Origin: Dactylorhiza incarnata
Lineage: Eukaryota > Streptophyta > Magnoliopsida > Asparagales > Orchidaceae
Assembly (NCBI GenBank): GCA_033032865.1
Contig: JAWHQI010000009.1
Span: forward strand, 10,248,001 to 10,312,000
Direction of reading: 5' to 3'
Length of the DNA: 64,000 bases
Under the pieces are notes generated by a model. It did not search any database. It was not told the origin of the DNA and saw nothing but the letters and a program-made list of their open reading frames with translations. Made by a program: the position numbers and the translations under genes. This document shows positions 47,078 through 57,864 of this stretch, piece after piece (the stretch's first letter is position 1; each line of letters begins with the position of its first letter).

Positions 47078-49099
47078 TGGAGTTATCTTTGTCACTTTAT
47101 TTTATGATTTTGTTTTGTACAAAGTTCTCCGAATACACTTGTTTTGCAAACCAATATAATTTATGAAAAAGATAACCACTTTTCTTAACTTTTAAAAGTG
47201 CAAATAAAGGTTGTGTAGGTCAGATACTTGTGCAATTTTAATTCATTGTACGATTACAAAACATACACAAACATTCTTAGATTAAACACATAAGTAGACA
47301 ATGCCAAAATAAGTGAGTGAATTGCGATCATTATCAAACATAAAACATTACTCAAACTTAGAGGCATGCAACGCATAGTTCTACACAACTTTTTCAATAT
47401 AATTTATGCACATATTAATAGATGTATCAAAGCATGATGAAGGCAATGTTCAAAGTAGTTTGAAAAGATAAATTGCAACATTATAGAAGTTCTAAATAAT
47501 AGATTAAATCATGCTTGATTTTCAATGAAGTTCAAACAATATTTTTGATATTTTTAAAGAGTAATTTTTATTTAAAGTTTGAACTCATAAAATTGATCTT
47601 GGACTTCCCGAGGGCTACCTTGTGAGAGGTTCGCCCGGTACTAGGTGATATGATGGGATGATAGCCCAAATCACCCTTTCGCAAGATACATAGAAAAGTT
47701 AAGTTCAAAAGAATAATTTTGATACTTGTTTTTGTTTTGTTTTATATTTTTGTAGTAGATTTTTACAAATAAAAGCATATTTTTGTAATTTTTGCTTTTG
47801 TAGTTTTGTATTTGATTTTTCAAAAAAATAAAGAAACACAGAAGTGCAAAACTAAGTAGAAAATATAGATTTATATATTTTAAGGGATTTTTCAAAATTT
47901 TAAAATTATAGAAAAATGAACCTCGACGCTAGCGCCAGCGCTAGCGCTAGCGCGGGAAACAGTAAGTGATTTTTTAGGGTTTTGAAAATTTTGATGCTTC
48001 AACTTGATTAGGTGTCCCAATAGTAGTTCCATGCTGAAGTTGCAGATTTTTAGGAGATGTTTTGGATGGTCCAAATTGCATGAAACGTTAGCGATTTCTT
48101 ATATACTTGACAAAATAATCATTGCATGAGATATATTTACTTATGTTTTCATTTTGACTTTTCTAAAGACTTGTGCTTATAACTTGAAAAAAATAGGAAA
48201 TGAAAACCCAAGATATCATGTTTGAACAATTCAAATATGCATGATTTTAGAGATTAACAATAATGTTCATGCACAATCATACTATGAATAAGCCCTAGAT
48301 GAGAATACCCAGCCTGTATATCTTGGTAAACAAATAAAGCCTAACATAGACACAAATATTCTTTAGGTGGCAATTTTAGAATGATAAATTTGAGATTAAT
48401 GTTATACCAAGATTTGATTGTGTTTCAACTTAGAGACCTAGAATGGAGTGACAATTCTATTTGATTTGATATCAAAATGATTCAAAGGTCTAAACTAGAA
48501 ATAAATCACAATACACACATAATATACCAACCATAGTAAGCAATTATAATACCAATTGTCATTATATAAAATGTGATAGATGATTCTTGATATGAATTAT
48601 GATTTTAGAAAGTTTTAGCAAAAGATATCAATAGATCATGGTGGTGCGTATGGCATCAATATTTATGACAATTAATCTTTCAATATGTCTTATGTGTTTT
48701 TCTTTTAAATTTAGATAAATATCTCATAGCAAATTCAGAATTTTATCAACTTGTTGGTGAAGGCTAAAAATCTAGTAACCGGATTTAATTTGAAATATCT
48801 TATAGCAAATTTAGAGTTTGATTCATATGGATAATATAAGATATTTAGAAGCAATGAATATAATAATAAAAGATAGGTCATCAAAATATGATTTTGAATT
48901 TTGATCAATTTGTTTTATAAAACCATATTAAGCTTTTAAGAGATAAAATCATATTTTCAATATTGTATAGGATGATCATGACATGATAGTTTAAAAGAAA
49001 ACAAAAAGAAAAATAAGAAAAGACATTAAAGCACATCATGAATTAGAAATTTGTGTATTTCATTTTAATTGATTTCTACTTTATGCAAATGATGGGATA

Positions 49100-50575
49100 C
49101 TAATGAATAAGAGATTTAGGTATCCAAAGAGGACCGGGAGTGACGGTTCCTTTGGGTACCCAAATACATCGTGTTTTCTTTTGGGGAGATATGTTTGAAT
49201 GGGCCCTTTTGTTTGACATTAATGTGTCATTCTTAAGTATGGGTTTCCATTCGTACCATGAAAAAATGTAATTTTTGTTTTTCAAATTTCCATAATCATT
49301 ACTCTTGAATTTATTATATAATGGAAATTTGTTTTCATTTGAATTTAAGTTGGGAAAAGAATGTGATGAATGGATCCTTGCATTTAAGTTTTCATTTTTG
49401 CTTTTTGGTCTCCATTCAAGACTTGGTTTATGATTTCCAAAAGCTTTTTGTTTCTTATTCCCAATATTAGGTTTAAGTAAGATATTCATATTTGTATTCA
49501 TCTTGCTTTTGGATATTGTTTGATTTTGTGAATTTGTATTTACAATTTTCATAAGTAAGTTGATTTTTTATTTTAATTCATCATTTTTAATTCTTAAATT
49601 ATGTCTAGCTTTATTATAAGCGATTGTGCTATTTTTAAGAATGGAATCAATTGAATCAATATGATCTTGATAGTTGTTTCTATATTCATCAAATGTTTCA
49701 TTCATCTCTTTAATTTCAATTTTATATTCTTTACACTTAGCACAATCATTTATCAAAGATGAATTTTCTAAATGTAATTTTTCATTTTGTTCTTTCATAA
49801 AAATAATTTCTTTTTCAAGTTTCTTAAATTTTTCTTTAATATTATTGCAATCAAGATAAGGTTTTGTATTTTCAATTGAAGTGACATGAGTAAAGCTAGA
49901 TAAATCAGATTTTGATACTACTTTAACTTTTGCTTTTAAATTTTTATTTTCTAAGCGCAATAGTTTATTAGCATTCTTTAATTTCTTAATTTTGCGCTTA
50001 GTATTTTGTAGCAATTGTAAAGTAGAAATGGAAGTACAAGCGATGAAGTTTGATTTCCTTACATTGCTTTTGGATGAGGGAGGATTTGAACATAATGTTC
50101 CTTTGTCTTCTTCTTGACACTCCTCTTCCAAAAGTAAGATTGCTTCATCTCTTTCTTTTGAAGTGTGCTCCATTGATTCGTCATAAGGAGGGCATTCTTG
50201 AAGAGTTGTGCATACTTGCGTATTCTCCGGTTCTTGCGATTGTTCCATACCTGTAGAATCATAAATTTCTTCAAGAAAATGCCATACTTTATATGCACTT
50301 GAAAAACAATATATTAATTTGAAAATTTCATTTGATAGACCACAAAATAAATAGTGTTTAGCTTTTGCATTTAATTGAAGTTCTTTTTTATTTGATTCAT
50401 TTGCGGGTCTTGCTATTGCAAAATTCCAAACTTCGATGTCTAAAGATTTAATAAATTTTTCAATTAAGATTTTCCATCCTTTATAATTTGTCCCTTCAAA
50501 TAAAGGTGGTGCAAGTGATTTTTCCTCTTCACAAAAATTTTCCCCACTAGTTGAAGCGAGATCATGAGACGCCAT
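49100..50575 (-). CDS. Copia-type gag of element G
   Basis: Structural gag in two successive frames. 50575-49568 (335 codons) begins MASHDLASTSGENFCEEEKS and has the copia gag core (PPLFEGTNYKGWKILIEKF, YKVWHFLEEIYDSTG), then a lysine-rich coiled coil (residues about 185-330). A stop and a short gap follow, then 49552-49100 with an Asn/Lys-rich tail ending IWVPKGTVTPGPLWIPKS, the segment that normally precedes protease in copia polyproteins. No zinc knuckle found. Pol is missing from that point. The start lies about 30 bp after the primer site. Confidence 0.82.
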
Positions 50576-50607
50576 TATTCCCGGTTGTCAAGCCGATTGG
50601 AATAAAA

Positions 50608-50621
50608 CCGCTCTGATACCA
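50608..50621 (-). other. Primer-binding site, initiator-Met tRNA (element G)
   Basis: The minus strand reads TGGTATCAGAGCGG, complementary to the plant initiator tRNA-Met 3' end, two bases from the LTR terminus. Confidence 0.93.
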
Positions 50622-50623
50622 CT

Positions 50624-51724
50624 TGTTGGATCGGTCGGCGCCCTTAGAGGGAGGTGAATAAGGGTTTTCAAAAACTTTAGATTATATTTAGAAAAACTTC
50701 GGAATATTGCAAGATTAATAAAGAGGCATCAAGTAAAACAATAATAAAGAGATATGCTTTATTAATATCAAATAATGTTTTACAAAACTTGATTTCTATG
50801 ACGCTAGAAATCGGAGGCGACTAATAAAAATTCTTTTTCATTTTCTATACCGACTCGTATCCCCACGAACCGGTTGGCTTTAGCCAATCTCTCCCCAGAA
50901 ATGGCCTCAAGCCGCTCTAGCTGATCTATCCCCAGAGAGGCCTCGAGCACCCCCTAGAACTAACCTAGATCTAGTCGCCAACACGAGATGAATTTCAGCC
51001 CTAAGTCCTACCCCAGACCTAGTCGCCAACACGAGGCGATTTCACTACCGTTTACAGAAAAGATATGAAATGAAAAGACAATAATATAAAAACTCCCTCT
51101 GTGTGGATCTCTTGGAGAAGTGGACGAAGGCCCGCAGAGTATGATCGTAGTCGATGCAGCCTTTCGTCACGATGATGACGCGTGTTGAAATCTTCTCCAC
51201 GGATCTCCTTAAGGCTTTATGGAATTGTGGGAGTATCGCTCTGAATCTTCCTCTCTCTGCTGTGGCACGAAGCTCTGGAGTTTGGGATTGGAGGAGGATG
51301 AAGAATTCAGAGCCAAAGGATCTAATTCATAGCCTTTACGCTACCGCCGGCGCTAGCGCTACCGCCGGCGCTAGACCGGATTAGGAAACGTTTTGCGCGG
51401 CAGGATCTTCAATCCACAGCAACATATTTCTCCATGCCTCCTGTGCGCCATGCTACCGCCAGCGCTAGTAGCTAACACCGGGCACTAGCTCCTTCTAAAA
51501 ACGATGTCGGAATCGCGCAGATCAACGCTAGCGCCGGGCGCTATCGCTACCGCCGGCGCTAGTGAGCCTCTTCGAATTTTGGCCTCAATTTTGGGGGCAG
51601 ACATCATGAGTACTCCTTGAGTCATGTGGACTATGCTAACCTGCACACTTGAACACACAAGATCAAATACACATAGGATTTGTTATTCTCAAACCTAGGA
51701 GATGCGGAAGACCATGTTCCAACA
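50624..51724 (-). repeat. 5' LTR of element G
   Basis: Partner of 44070-45153, near identical, with a slightly longer word array (51340-51563) because one CGCTACCGCCGGCGCTAG unit is duplicated at 51341-51373. The array lies directly upstream of the minus-strand TATA. Confidence 0.92.
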
Positions 51725-52022
51725 ACCATATCCCTTGACTACACCTCTATCAGACCCTCCAAATTTGACTTTGGGTCCATCTCTAATAGGTGTAAGCTCC
51801 TTCAATATGCTTCTTGTTCTAGTCGTAAGCGTAAAACACCCACTGTCCAAGTACCACACAGGTGTCTTTGTGGTTTTTGGACATACCTGCAAGATAGCTA
51901 CACTTCCTTAGGAACCCAGTCTTTCTTGGGTCCTAGGTGCTTGTTATAGAATGATTTAGCAGCCTGCTTTCTAGTTGTCATGTGGGAATGATTCTGCATA
52001 GTTGGGTTGAACCAACAGTCTA
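51725..52022 (-). pseudogene. Copia protease and gag end of element E
   Basis: Upstream part of E's polyprotein beyond G: FNPTMQNHSHMTTRKQ, GPKKDWVPKEV and then protease VWYLDSGCFTLTTRTRSILKEL (copia D-S-G motif; the usual SxHMT is altered to CFTLTT). The frame is broken at the G insertion and by a frame change between WVPKEV and the protease. Aligns with J 9340-9620. Confidence 0.85.
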
Positions 52023-52578
52023 AGGCAAAATAAGGCTGATATCGAGTCAAGTTCGAGCGATTTGGGCTTGGTTCGAAATCAAAATTTTTGAGTCGAAATC
52101 GGCTCGAAATCAAAATTGATTTTGAGTCGAGCCGACTCGACTCGAAATGGCTCATTTCAGAGCCGAGTCGAAATCGAATCGAGCTAGCTCGAACTTAAAT
52201 TGAGCTGACTCGAAATCGAATCAAACTGGCTCAAAATTGAGCATTTTTTCACTTTATTCCTAGTTGGCTTGAAATTAAATTGGGAAACATTTAAATTTAG
52301 CAAATGAAACACTTAAAACCTTCAGTATTTTTATTTTGGTTTAAAATTTAGTGTTTTAATTTTAAAATAATAATATATTAATAAATACGTAATATTTTTA
52401 ATCAATTCAAGCTAATTCAAATCATATTTCAAGCGATTTAGGGCTGCTCGAAATCGACTCGAAATCAGATTTGAGTCAAATTTAATCGACTCAAATTGAG
52501 TCGAATCAATTGTAACTGATTCCGATTCGGCTCAATATTCGAGCGATTTTCGAGTTTCGAATAATATGCTCATCCCTA
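52023..52578. mobile_element. hAT-like MITE or short nonautonomous element in E gag
   Basis: 556-bp insertion with AT-rich centre that separates the zinc knuckle of E (CCGKVGHF) from its continuation. The right end on the minus strand reads TTAGGGATGAGCATATTATT, like the common plant TAGGGRTGAGCA elements. Both flanks are filled with TCGAAATCG/CTCGAAAT words in inverted arrangement. Terminal inverted repeats are weak and no clean target duplication could be read, so the superfamily assignment is tentative. Confidence 0.6.
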
Positions 52579-52730
52579 AGAAAAAATGCCCTACTTTTCC
52601 ACAACACCAATATTCAAATCTATTATATCTAGATTTTCTTGTAGTGTTTGGTCTGACTAGGTTAGGCTCTTGCTTGACAGCTAACCTTCCCTTCTTGGAA
52701 GCTGAAGGGTTTTCCCCAACATGACAATTT
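52579..52730 (-). pseudogene. Gag zinc-knuckle segment of copia element E
   Basis: Short remnant between the MITE and the H LTR. The minus strand encodes NTTRKSR.. and CCGKVGHF, equivalent to J around 9270-9320. Interrupted on the left by the MITE and on the right by H; the rest of E's gag and its 5' LTR would lie beyond H, outside the window. Confidence 0.75.
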
Positions 52731-54057
52731 TGTTGGATCTTACGGCGCCCTTAGAGGGGGGGGGGGGTGAATAAGGGAATAAAATTCGTTCTATAATTTT
52801 CAAGATAATTACTAAATTGTTTTATAATGAAGGAGATTGACATAAACAATTTAGATTTAGAATTGAAAACTTAGAACACAATATAATAGAGATTACGCCA
52901 AATGATAGAAATCAAGTAAACACTAAAGAGACATGATTATATTATATGAAAAAGTGTTTACATAAATTTGATTTATATATCGCTAGAAATCGGAGGCGTA
53001 CAAATGTAAATTTCTTTTTGTTTACCAATCCTTCTCCCAAGGATCGGAAGGCTATCACTTGTCTCTCCCTAGACCAAGCCCAAGCCTATCCTCTAGATCT
53101 TCCCAAGATCTAGACATAGCACACAAGGCCACGATTTCCCACCAAGCCACGCAAGGACTTGGACGCTCCGCACAAGGAAGCGATTTTCCCCTAAGCCACG
53201 CAAGGACTTAGACGCTCCGCACAAGGAAGCGATTTTCCCTACCAATACAAAGTAAAATGTATATAAATGAAAATACAAGATAAAATAAGAACTCCCTAGA
53301 AATTCAGATCTCTGAAAGGAAGGTTGAAGCCTCGAGATGATCCTTGATGTAGAAGCGCGTCCGATCTCGTCTTCAATTTCAAACCTTCTCAGCATAAATG
53401 GGAGTTCATGAGTTTCTGGAGCTCTCTGGATGGAATGCACTCAGGAAGGGACTTAGAATCTTCAGAGCTTCGAATTCACGAACAAAATGAGCCAATTTAT
53501 AGAATTTCGCTGTCGCCTGGGCGACATCAGCTGTCGGAAATTTCTGACAGCGCAAAACTGCCGGTCGTGGTGCTGTCGTGGGCAGTTGTTGTAACCTCCG
53601 AGCTGTCGCCTGGGCGACATGATGTCGGATTTCCGACAGCTCAAAACTGCCTTTCGTCGTGCTGCCGTGGGGGAAGTAGTTGTAACTTCTCTGCTGTCGC
53701 GTGGGCGACATCCGCTGTCGCCTGGGCGACATCCGCTGTCGCCTGGGCGATAGCTCCTCTTCATTTTTGCCGTCCAAAACTACTCCAGACTGTATATTGA
53801 GTCGTTCTCATCTCCGAAATGGGGTGGTACGTTCTGTAACTCTTCCTGGATTGAAAGTTATGGCCATTTTAAGATCAGCACACAAAACTCATCCAACCTG
53901 AGACTTGTCATTCTCGGATCATGCCCATGAACGAGGACTTGTCTCCTCATTGAACCTGTACAACCTGGCCACTATAAACACACAAAAGACTGGATCAAAT
54001 ACATCACGGTATTTGTTATTCTCAAACAAAGAGATGCGGAAAGCAAGCTCCAACAAT
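52731..54057 (-). repeat. 3' LTR of copia-type element H
   Basis: Plus-strand reading TGTTGGATCTTACGGCGCCC...AAGCTCCAACA; closely related to the G LTR at both ends but different in the middle. A 12-13 G run follows TTAGA at 52752. A minus-strand TATA (CTATAAATT, 53494-53502) is preceded in transcription order by GCTGTCGCCTGGGCGACA words (53508-53760), replacing the GCTAGC words of G. Confidence 0.9.
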
Positions 54058-55148
54058 CTCCCCCTTTTGATAATAACAAATACTCATATGAGAAATTAGT
54101 GAGTTTATAGATAAGTGCGATAAGAGATATGCATGAATAAAAGGTTTATTGCGTGATAGATTTTACTCCCCCTAAATATCTATGTCACTAGATTTCTCAT
54201 TTTATTCTCCCCCTTTTGTTATTACCAAAAGTGGGTTGTCATGATCGAGCAATATCACTCCCTCTACATAGACGCTTTCCATGAAAACTTTTTTATACTC
54301 CCCCTAAATTGTATTCTCCCCCTAAATGTATGCTCCCCCTAAATGTTATAATTAATTGCAATGGTGCATTCTGAAAAATTGAGATTAGTAAGAGATTTCT
54401 TGAATTTATATTTCTCCCCTTTTTTTGATATTATCAAAAGTTATTTTGAAATAAAGAATGAATAATTATGAAGAAATAATAAATATGGGAGTATATAAGA
54501 GTAATAGATTTTATGTCGCGAAGAAAAATATGATGTAATCAAAAGCTTGTTAAATACTACTTGTTGAGAAAAATATAAGCATGATGTAACATAAAGTAGT
54601 AAGCAACATAGCTAACATGATAAAGTAAGAATTCTATTTTAAGATACCACTTGCTTAAAGGAAAACACAGTGTTAAAAATAATAAGCACTCTTAAACATA
54701 AACATCATTTTAGAAGATAAAACCATATAAAGGATAATGAGTTTTAAATTTGAAAAGTTGATGTTTGAGTTAAAGATTGAAGAGATGCTATTCCATTAAG
54801 AAAAAAAAATTGCAAGCATGATTTCATAATATCAAGAAAAGATACACAAACTACAATGTAATAAAATTTTCATTTCAAGTAAACATAAACATTGTAGCGG
54901 TCATGCTTTGTTATCTAATGCATTTACTTAAGTTTGTAGAGATTTGAGTAGATGAGCATTAAGATCCAATTCTCATGAGTAGAAGTTTTATAAAAGATAA
55001 TGATGTGTACAAAGTAGTGTTTTGATAAAGTATACAAGTGAATCAATCAAAAACACATGACATATATAATGAAATAACACAACATTAAAATATACAAATA
55101 ATATTACTTCCACACTATTTCAATGCACATGAATAAATAGTACAACTA

Positions 55149-55209
55149 CCAAGGTGCTCTGCACACACAATGCTTATTACGACTTATCAGGGTGCAAAGT
55201 AGTGCTTGG
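55149..55209 (-). ncRNA. Predicted hairpin 1 of element H
   Basis: Arms CCAAGGTGCTCTGCAC and GTGCAAAGTAGTGCTTGG with the loop ACACAATGCTTATTACGACTT..; counterpart of G 46834-46894. Confidence 0.55.
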
Positions 55210-55321
55210 GGGATCACTTTTATACTTTTTAGCTTTATTTTCAAAAAAAAAATTGTGATCCGGTGTACTAAAGAAAAGTGGTGTATAAATTGTTTGCTAC
55301 AAGACACTTTACAATTCTTAG

Positions 55322-55381
55322 CCAATGTACTCAACCTCACAATGCTCATTAAGACTTATCAGGAGGGTGAGTAGTGCTTGG
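55322..55381 (-). ncRNA. Predicted hairpin 2 of element H
   Basis: Arms CCAATGTACTCAACCTC and GAGGGTGAGTAGTGCTTGG, nearly complementary; counterpart of G 47017-47077. Confidence 0.5.
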
Positions 55382-56576
55382 TGGAGTTTTCCTTGTCATT
55401 TATTATTTGCTTTTTAGTTTAGTGACTAAGGACTCCGAATTCACTTGTTTTGCAAACATAGCATTTTAAACCACATTTCTCTAAAGAATAAGTGCATGAA
55501 AGACAAAGAATTGTAATAACCAATTCAATGTTGTGTAGGTAATCTATTTAGGCATTTTAATTATTTATGTTATTACACTACACAATCATGTAAGAATAAG
55601 ATTGTAAACACATGTAGGTTATCAAAAATAAGTGAGTGAATGAATCATTATCAAACATAATACATTACTCATACTTAGAGGCATGCTAAACATTTCTACA
55701 CATGTTTATCTACAATCAATTTCATTGCACATAACAAGATAATTCTCAAGGCATGACAAATACAAAATAATGTTTTTAAGAAACTTGAAAGTTAAATTAA
55801 ACATTGTATTTAATCTTTAATTGATATAATTAATCATCCATCCTTGACAATGGCAATGAATAACAATCAGTTTTTTTTATATATAAATTTTTGAATTTTT
55901 TTTATATATGCACAAAACAATAAACACACATAAAGAAAAACATATTTTTGTTCTTTGAAATTGTTTTGTATTTTTGTATTTGTTTTCTTATATATATATT
56001 CTCTGGAACTCATAGAAGTCTTTAATAGCCCTTTCAGTAAATGATATTCTATGCCAGAGAAATAAACAAAAATAATGTATGAGAAAATACATATATATAT
56101 ATATTTTTAAAAGAAATTAAATTTTGTTTTAAAAGGAATAAAAAGATAAAAAACTTTTTACAAACACACAGAATATTAAAATAATACCAGAAATAATTGA
56201 AAACAAAAAATATTTTGGAGCAAAGGAGCTAACGCCAGGCATTAACTTCTTAACGCCAAAATAGAACTGCATTTCTTGATGTTTTGAAAAATATTTTTCT
56301 CAATTCATTTGTATTATAAAGTGACCTTCCTTCAGTTGAAATTTCAGAGTATATTGATTAGATTTGAAGGCTCTTTTAGCATGTATTTGGTGATTTTTCA
56401 AATACTTGTGTTTGGTAAAATCATTAAAGCTCGAAATATTAAAATATGCAAACACATGATGCAATGTTAGAAAAAAAAATATGCATGATTTATGTATAAA
56501 GAGTGAGATAATGTTCATGCAATGAATATAATATAAGTATATCTAAGATCAAGATACCTTAACTACATGACTACAC

Positions 56577-56790
56577 TCTAGCCCCGTACTAAGTGACGGA
56601 TGGGCATGAGGAGCTGCACACATGTCGTAGGTTGGGGTGTTAATCCCATATGCATACAAAAGACGACGCTCAACCTAGCACTCTTTCCCCCCAGTGCCTC
56701 TCAAGGCCCCACTGGAACCCTCCCCGGTTAAGGACAAGACATGACTTAGAGGTTAGGTCTCTAATGCACACAATCATACGCCCTTGCTAT
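56577..56790 (-). repeat. GC-rich block conserved between G and H (copy in H)
   Basis: Begins CTCTAGCCCCGTACTAAGTG and matches 45723-45935 with few changes, including the short segment CCCAGTGCCTCTCAAGGCCC. Stands out against the AT-rich surroundings. Confidence 0.8.
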
Positions 56791-57864
56791 TGTGAGACAC
56801 GTGTCATAGGTTTATTGATTATGGACATACTAAGCGTGTAAGCCTTAAATATATTAACTGTGTTATAATTTCATGATTAGTTTTGGATTTACAATTTTAT
56901 CGAAGATTGTTGATTTTAAATCCATTTAGAAAAGTTTTATTCATGCAAATAACTAAAAAGGAAAATAAGATTTTCATATTTTAATGATATAATTTACTTT
57001 AGCATTGCAAGATATAACTAGCATGAGCATTGATTTCTATCTATGGTACGGGATAATGCTAGTGTGATGAATTAGGACAGCATGGTGGAAAGCTAAGTAA
57101 AGATGGACAAATATAAGATTGAGTTGCATGTATTCAAACATAGAGTTTTGAATTTTCATAGACCTAGAAAGAAGTGACAATTCTATTTGATTTCATCTTG
57201 TTGATATCAAGTTAATTCATAGGTCTAAAGATAATGAGATTCATGCAAACAATAAAGATGCACATCACACACACACAAAACAAGATATGAAACTATAATA
57301 CCAATTGCAATCATATATTTCATAATTCCTAAGGTTGATAGAATTAGTTGATTTAAGATAGGTCTTGGTGGATCATGAATTATGATATATGATTATAGTG
57401 AATTTTAGCATAGGATATTAATAGATCATGGTGGTGATTGTGAAATCATATTCATCATTTTTGTAAACTTTCTTTTTGATTTTAATTTTTAGAAATTAGA
57501 CAAAACAAATACAAGGTATTTGACAACAATGATAGTAAAAATAATTTTTCAGAGAAAATCAGAATTTTTAGGAAAATATGCTACCGCCAGCGTTAGTGAC
57601 GGAGTTACTATATTTGATTTAAAACACATTGTTTTTGATATTATTTGATTCTGATTTTTCTCGATTATGATTTTCAATATAGGGGCTATTATATGCAGCA
57701 ACGAAAAATAGACAAATATGCAATTAGTTGCGCATTTAATATTTTAGCCTAACACTCCTAAAAATCCATTTAAATCCAATTTTGAAGGTAATTTCATTAG
57801 TCTTGATAATATCATTTAGAAAATTTAGCATTCAATTTATAATGATAATATAAGATATTTATAG

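Larger units (their letters stand above)
45173..49095 (-). other. Long AT-rich noncoding internal region of element G
   Basis: About 3.9 kb without a supportable gene; open frames are short and AT-biased. It holds a GC-rich conserved block (45723-45935), two hairpins (46834-46894, 47017-47077), a small GC-rich patch (47597-47690) and a cluster of GCTAGCGC words (47925-47955). The first two items recur in element H, so this DNA is conserved between families though apparently noncoding. Confidence 0.8.
44070..51724 (-). mobile_element. Copia-type gag-only element G (TR-GAG/LARD-like), complete
   Basis: 7.65 kb element with LTRs 44070-45153 and 50624-51724, Met-tRNA primer site, gag, about 3.9 kb of AT-rich noncoding DNA, a polypurine tract (minus AAAAGGGGGAGTT) and the 3' LTR. 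Flanks are ACCAA and ACCAT, an imperfect 5-bp target duplication. It splits the E coding sequence at KGYG|NIGKI. No PR, IN, RT or RNase H remnant is visible, so it is nonautonomous by structure rather than by point mutation. Published plant TR-GAG elements have this layout. Confidence 0.9.
54058..57864 (-). other. Noncoding internal region of gag-only-type element H, cut by locus I
   Basis: Starts with a reverse polypurine tract (ATCTCCCCCTTTT). AT-rich and gene-free but parallel to G's internal region: two hairpins, the GC-rich block, and a final stretch GATAATATAAGATATTT matching G near 48830, just short of where gag begins. Short words TAACGCCAGGCATTAACTTC (56230) and CTACCGCCAGCGTTAG (57583) recall G's words. 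The gag and 5' LTR are presumed to lie past the right edge, beyond locus I. Confidence 0.8.

Noticed and set aside
52752..52768. Long G-runs as sequencing artefacts
   Set aside because: Run length may be unreliable, but the flanking TTAGAG and GTGAATAA are conserved in all four copia families, so the motif itself is real.
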